From contig OX336353.1 of NCBI GenBank assembly GCA_946902875.1, positions 17,931,151-17,995,150 of the forward strand: a DNA stretch of 64,000 nt, read 5' to 3'. Positions 59,725 to 64,000 of this stretch are shown piece by piece. Source of the DNA: Nematopogon swammerdamellus (taxonomy: Eukaryota; Arthropoda; Insecta; Lepidoptera; Adelidae). Position 1 is the stretch's first letter, and every line of letters starts with the position of its first letter. The position numbers and the translations under genes were made by a program. Under the pieces are notes generated by a model. The model made no database searches, was not told where the DNA came from, and saw only the letters and a list, made by a program, of their open reading frames with translations.

Positions 59725-60588
59725 CGGAAGTTAACTTTCTCCATACAAAATCGTCTTCTCCATTCAATATTTTTTGTTGTTGTTATTGTTGTCTTAAGGA
59801 CAGTCCAATCTACGTTCCTGTAATTTTTTTTGTTTTGATGAAATATATCTACAACACCGGAGCTAAAAAAAATTATTCCGGCCGAAAACAATAGAATTTT
59901 TGTTTTTTTGCTGCCTTCATGACATCAACCTTCATTGAGTTAAGTTCATTAACCTTCATTGAGTTATCTATCACTTTAGATATTAAAAAAAAAAAAGACA
60001 GGAACGTACGATTGTACCGTGTGGGGTCGGTACTTAAAAAGAATAGCCCCACTGCATCTCTCCCCGTCGCATGTCGTAAAAGTCGACTAAGGGATCGTCA
60101 GCCTCGGCAGCTCAGTGGTGCGGTCAGTTATTGGATGGGTGACCGCCCGACCGTTGGAGGCTGACCGTGGTTCGGATTCCACGTTAAACTGTAGGTCCCT
60201 TCCCTTCTTACCTCACTGGGTGGTAGGGTTTATCCCGGCCGGGTTGGTACCACCGCACTGAGCGAAACGTCGGTCGAAACGGCTATGTAATTAGTTCGTG
60301 TTTTCCGTCCAGTTCAGTGTAGCCGGCGCGAAATGAAGGGAAGCACTGACATAGCACCTAGTTCACCCGGTGTTATGGGCTGACATCACAGATGTTGTAG
60401 GTGATGTAGCCAACCGTGTCAGTTTCCATAAAAAAAAAAAAAAAAAAACGTGGATCCGACTGTCCTTATAACGTGCCTTATAACAACAAAAAAAGAATTG
60501 TAAAAATCCGGTAATTTTTAGGGGGGTAAAAAACATAAATGCCGAAAGACGATTTTGTGTGGAGAAAGTTAACTTCCGTCTCGTCTTA
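59725..60588. mobile_element. TIR element interrupted by a composite SINE
   Basis: Left CGGAAGTTAACTTTCTCCAT then ACAAAATCGTCTTCT pairs with right AAAGACGATTTTGTGTGG then AGAAAGTTAACTTCCGTC. TTAAGGACAGTCCAATC (about 59796) pairs with GATCCGACTGTCCTTATAA (about 60453). After removing the SINE at 60014-60448 the element is about 430 bp. No transposase. Confidence 0.7.
60014..60448 (+). mobile_element. Composite SINE type 1, third copy
   Basis: GTACCGTGTGGGGTCGGTAC, AGAATAGCCCCACTGCATCT, CCCGTCGCATGTCGTAAAAG, TCGACTAAGGGATCGTCAGC, then SINE-A. The CGTCGCATG and AGTCGACTAAGGG variants tie it to the copies at 5748 and 33256. It lacks about 40 bases of the 5S-like segment (GTGCGGTCAGTTATTGGATG). 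Poly-A of about 20. Confidence 0.85.
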
Positions 60589-60594
60589 ATACCC

Positions 60595-60875
60595 AACTTC
60601 TAAGATAGAACACATCGCTTTTCGAAATAGTTCTTGTGTCGTACGGCGAAAATATGGAACGATCTTCCGGCGAGTGTGTTCCCTACCACCTACAAACTGG
60701 GGATCTTCAAAGGGCGTTTTAATTAATTAGACAACGGCCTCTTTGTCCGCCTTGTACCGGGCGTGCCGCCTCTCTGAGCGTGGTTTCGCGAGGAGTGGTG
60801 TTATTGGCTGTGTCTGATCTTCCTTTGAACTTTTCGGCGCAGTCAATCGTTCCGGTTGTCCATCAAAAATTAAAC
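60595..60875 (+). pseudogene. LINE-D C-terminal and 3' UTR fragment
   Basis: HRFSK-SSCVVRRKYGTIFR-like frames reflect RTHRFSK..CRTAKIWNDLPA with substitutions; the UTR block TCTCTGAGCGTGGTTTCGCG, AGGAGTGGTGTTATTGGC and CGGTTGTCCATCAAAAATTAA follows. Close relative of 16620-17133 and 29578-30215. Confidence 0.75.
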
Positions 60876-60921
60876 GGTAAGTTGCGATGAACAGAAAACA
60901 CATTTATATGAATGGAAGTAA

Positions 60922-61231
60922 GTACTGTGTGTGGCCGGTACTTAAGAATAGCCCCACTGCATCTCTTCCCGTGCATGTAGTAAAAGACGGCTAAGGGATA
61001 AGGACAAGATGTCGTGCATAAGGGCGACAAGCTAGCCACCTCTCACCTTGGCGCGGTCTTTCCACCGAGTCATGCAGCAGGTGGGCCTTCGTGTCTTACT
61101 TGCTGCCTGATAGTTATAATATCTTGTCCGAATACTTTGCTAAACGTATTGTGCTCTAATTTACCAGAGTACTTGCAGCTCAACACCGATTACTCTGCTT
61201 ACCCATGTTTTCGGGACACGACGTGTGGTGT
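60922..61231 (+). repeat. Repeat B, near full length
   Basis: GTACTGTGTGTGGCCGGTAC through CCACTGCATCTCTTCCCGTG, CTAGCCACCTCTCACCTTGG, TCCACCGAGTCATGCAGCAG, a decayed hairpin region and GACACGACGTGTGGTGTGTG. The TATG tail is replaced by GTGT and AAGTAAGTAAG. Confidence 0.85.
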
Positions 61232-61505
61232 GTGTGTGTAAGTAAGTAAGTACTCTTATAAAATTCAATAAAAGATTTATGGCTTTTCCCAAGCCTACAG
61301 ACACACGCTTGGATGAAATGCTCTAAGCCAACCCTTGCCGATAGGATCTGTAGGAATGTGGACTGGTCAGTAGGAAGGAACTCGACCCGCATTTTCCTGA
61401 CTGCGCATTCCGACTATCAAGTGCCTTTAGAACTAGGCTTGCCATAATTTTTCCGGGTCAATGCCGGACGCCACACTACACCTCAAAAACATTATGCATA
61501 TTACT
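61232..61505. other. Unannotated spacer
   Basis: Nothing recognised. Confidence 0.45.
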
Positions 61506-61662
61506 CTACCAAAACTTTTAGACCAATGGCATTAGTGTTAGTTAGTGAGTTAGTGTGCGTGAACGCCACTGCGGTGCTCGGCACACTAATAGATGCACTC
61601 AGCGCGTACACTTGTACATATTATCACTAACACTAATGCCATTGGTCTACAAGTTTTGGTAG
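61506..61662. mobile_element. MITE, about 157 bp
   Basis: CTACCAAAACTTTTAGACCA plus ATGGCATTAGTGTTAGT at the left pairs with ACTAACACTAATGCCATTGG plus TCTACAAGTTTTGGTAG at the right, with one mismatch. Centre GC-richer. Noncoding. Confidence 0.8.
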
Positions 61663-61689
61663 CGTAGTATTTAGTAGTTTATAAGGTTC

Positions 61690-62077
61690 TTACTTACTAA
61701 GCCTACGCCGTCTGTCTGTCTGGCCGTCCGTCCGTCCGTCCGTCTGTCCGAGGGCTGTGTACCTATCTCTTGAACCGTAATAGGTAGCCGTTGAAATTTC
61801 ACAGAATATGTGTTATTATGGCCGATATATAACAACAAATAATAAAAATAGGAAAAAGGTAAAAATTAATGGGGGTTCCCATAGAAAAAAACCAAAAAGT
61901 GTATGCGCGCGCCATCTACCGAATAGAGCATGAAGCATTTTAACTAATCACGAATTTTAACTAATATGAAGCATTTCATAAACACCCCATAGATGCCGTG
62001 AGTGGCGCTAACCATGACATGGCGATACGGAACCCTCGGTGCGGGAGTTCGACTCGCACTTGTCCGGTTTTTTTTAA
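61690..62077 (-). repeat. Repeat E, long subfamily
   Basis: ACTAAGCCTACGCCGTCTGT, a GTCTGTCTGGCCGTCCGTCC run, TAGATGCCGTGAGTGGCGCT and CCTCGGTGCGGGAGTTCGAC, then TCGCACTTGTCCGG. Confidence 0.9.
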
Positions 62078-62149
62078 TGGGAAACGCGACATGACATGAC
62101 TCACGCCGGACGCTCAGTTTTAATTGCTTGACTTATCGACATTATAAAT

Positions 62150-62345
62150 CGGCCAAGTGCGAGTTTTACTCGCGCACGGAGGGTCCCGTTATCCGATATA
62201 ACATATCTGTTTAAAAAACCATATTCGTCTATATCATACGACGAATATTTATGTCCTTATAGTATACTAACCTTCACCCTATCTCATGAGCGGGTCGCAC
62301 AGTAGCGAAAATACTACGAGCGTAGCCGAGGGTAAAAGCTTTTCG
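62150..62345 (+). repeat. Repeat E head joined to a Helitron-like end
   Basis: GGCCAAGTGCGAGTTTTACT and CGCGCACGGAGGGTCCCGTT are a repeat E head. Sequence then diverges and ends near CTACGAGCGTAGCCGAGGGT, AAAAGC, a degenerate form of the GCGGGCAAAAGCTAG terminus. Confidence 0.5.
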
Positions 62346-62909
62346 TGAATGAAATTGAAGTTGTAGTTGTAGGTAGTTAATTTAAATAAGTAGGCAGTGT
62401 GGTCAGATCAGTGTTTAATAGTAATTAATTTATTTTTTGTAATATTGTTTTATTTATAGTGTAATTGTATGTTAATTTATAATACGTACGTACACAAGTA
62501 AGTAGGTATGTTTGTTTATGTTGTATTTTATTTTATTTCTCACATTATTTTGTTGTACAGTTCTGGTAAGTTTTCCATATTTATGATAAATTTAGTTTTT
62601 TAGTGTTTTTGGTAGGAATTTAAGGTTATCTTTCTTGTTTTGTTATTTACTTAACAGATTCTCACAAATGTTTTTTTGCTATCAATGTATGTCTAGCCTG
62701 TAAGTAAAAGAAAATGTATTGCCCGGCAAAATGGGTTCAACTGAAAATCAGCGCAATAGGTATCTATTGCACACGCTGAGTTGAGCCCAATTTGTCGCCA
62801 ATATTGATTATTGTGTTGTATTTTTAAATTGTAATCCGAAATGGCGACAAATAAACGTTTCATTTCATTTCATTTCATTTCATTTTCATTTCATTTCATT
62901 TCATTTTTT
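62346..62909. other. AT-rich stretch and ATTTC microsatellite
   Basis: 62858-62908 is a run of CATTT pentamers following AATAAACGTTTCATTT, which looks like a retroelement 3' tail. The rest is unrecognised. Confidence 0.55.
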
Positions 62910-63187
62910 TCCCTTCGGTCATGCCGGCTACACAGAACTGGACGGAAAAAACGAACTATTTGCATAGCCTTTTCAACCGTCCTTTCTTTCAGTGCTTCGG
63001 TACAAACCCGGGCGTGTTAAACTATACCACCTAGTAAGGTAAGAAGGTACAGTTTTACGTGGAATCCGAACCACGGTCAGCCTCCAACGGTCGAGCTGTC
63101 ACCCATGCATCCACTGACCGCGCACGGATGTGCTTATGATCCGACCGACAGTCGACCGATCGCACCGCTCTGAGCTACCGAGGCTGG
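62910..63187 (-). mobile_element. SINE-A without its 3' tail
   Basis: TTCCCTTCGGTCATGCCGGC, central domain and the chimeric head (GTGACAGCTCGACCGTTGGA and GCGGTGCGATC in inverse, GAGCTACCGAGGCTGG) are present. The tail from TGATGTCAGCCC to poly-A is missing; a CATTT microsatellite takes its place. Confidence 0.8.
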
Positions 63188-63402
63188 CAAAGACAATGGG
63201 TGGAGGGAAAGTGGGAGGAGGGTAGGAGGAAAAGGCTAAAGGCTTCATAGGAACAATACGTAACCGGACTTATGAATGCGAGATCAAAAGCCATAACTTA
63301 TACGGGGATAAAAATAAGCTCAGTTTTTGATGAATGAAGATCGTTTATCCATGATAAAGATGCGTGAATTGAAGATGTGAAGACTCAATGTGATGGAAAG
63401 CA
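63188..63402. other. Unannotated spacer
   Basis: Purine-rich near 63200-63240. Nothing else was recognised. Confidence 0.45.
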
Positions 63403-63666
63403 AAAAACCGGCCAAGTGCGAGTCGAATTCGCGGACCGAGGTTTCCGTAGCGCCCTGTCATGGTCAGCGCCACTCGCGCTATCTATGACTCTTTTCGGTA
63501 GATGAAGCGCATACATTTTTTAGTTTCTTCTATGGGGACACCCATGAAATTTTTACTTTTGCTTATTTTTATAATTTTTTGTTATAACGGCCATAATAAC
63601 ACATATTCTGTAAAAATTTCAACGGGCTGCCTATTACGGTTCAAGAGATACGCAGCCCTCGGACAA

Positions 63667-63697
<31 letters not shown>

Positions 63698-63745
63698 GAC
63701 GGACAGACAGACGGACAGACAGACAGACGTTGTAGGCTTCCGTAC
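63403..63745 (+). repeat. Repeat E, long subfamily
   Basis: GGCCAAGTGCGAGTCGAATT, GTCATGGTCAGCGCCACTCG, GTTATAACGGCCATAATAAC, ACGGGCTGCCTATTACGGTT, a long GACA/GACG run (63664-63728) and GTAGGCTTCCGTACGG. The final AAACCTAAAAA is missing. Confidence 0.9.
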
Positions 63746-64000
63746 GGTGCACAGTGTATTATTTTACAAAATTTTGTTCCATCTCGTTTTTATTACAAAA
63801 GTCAATAGTTTTTATCATTTCTAGTACCTACTACATAGTAAAACTCCGACATGAATACGACTTATACTTTTACGGAAACCTAGCAACTAGGAGAAAATGA
63901 ACGGTTCGTTACTCTTAAGCATAGTCTCCGGGGTAGTCCATTATTTTGGTAGCAAGTCTGTCTGGCAACTTCCTATTATAATCCCGAGGTAAATTATGCA
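63746..64000. other. Unannotated window end
   Basis: Nothing recognised. Confidence 0.45.

Overview
This window reads as intergenic or intronic DNA of a lepidopteran (moth or butterfly) genome. No host protein-coding gene, rRNA, tRNA gene or CRISPR array could be supported. The assignment rests on repeat families well known from Lepidoptera: the interspersed repeat starting GGCCAAGTGCGAGTCGG with an internal GACA microsatellite, Helitron-like elements ending GCGGGCAAAAGCTAG, SINEs with 5S-rRNA-like and tRNA-like heads sharing one central domain, RTE-type LINE tails, and CR1/Jockey-group LINEs. Almost every long reading frame lies in a transposable element or tandem array. Family labels used here (SINE-A, SINE-C, repeat B, repeat E, repeat F, LINE-D, element G) are local names.

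Layout. 1-8 kb: sparse repeats, a SINE-A inside a repeat E copy, LINE-D fragments in both orientations, and a composite SINE at 5.7-6.3 kb. 8-13 kb: a GC-rich minisatellite bounded by inverted Helitron-like ends, then two TIR elements of family G, the smaller carrying an RTE tail insertion with a target duplication. 13-20 kb: truncated SINEs, a Harbinger-like MITE, RTE and other LINE remnants, and a 105-bp tandem array (19.2-20.2 kb). 20.9-23.7 kb: a three-level nest, repeat E containing repeat B containing a 5'-truncated LINE-D with a long reverse-transcriptase frame. 25.9-28.4 kb: Helitron-like elements with a polypurine tract and a 67/68-bp array. 29.5-38.1 kb: LINE-D remnants, composite SINEs, repeats B and F. 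38.5-41.6 kb: MITEs, a 96/97-bp array with alternating monomer types, and an RTE remnant.

43.6-47.8 kb holds the best gene content: a two-ORF CR1/Jockey-group LINE on the minus strand, with ORF1 (coiled coil) and ORF2 (endonuclease plus reverse transcriptase) both uninterrupted. 49.3-52.5 kb holds the most unusual architecture: an apparently perfect 261-bp inverted repeat with a 25-bp spacer, then the C-terminal part of a Pif1/Helitron-type helicase on the minus strand, then 17 tandem 130-bp units whose reading frame runs into the helicase. 52.9-64 kb returns to repeats B and E, SINEs and several TIR elements, including a hAT-like MITE with an 8-bp target duplication.

Biologically the window is a record of retrotransposition and DNA transposition. 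LINE ORF products would reverse-transcribe their own RNA and could mobilise SINEs in trans. The SINEs show repeated exchange of heads, cores and tails, including two distinct composite families in which the repeat B head is joined to SINE-A. Two copies of one composite are nearly identical, which implies recent activity.
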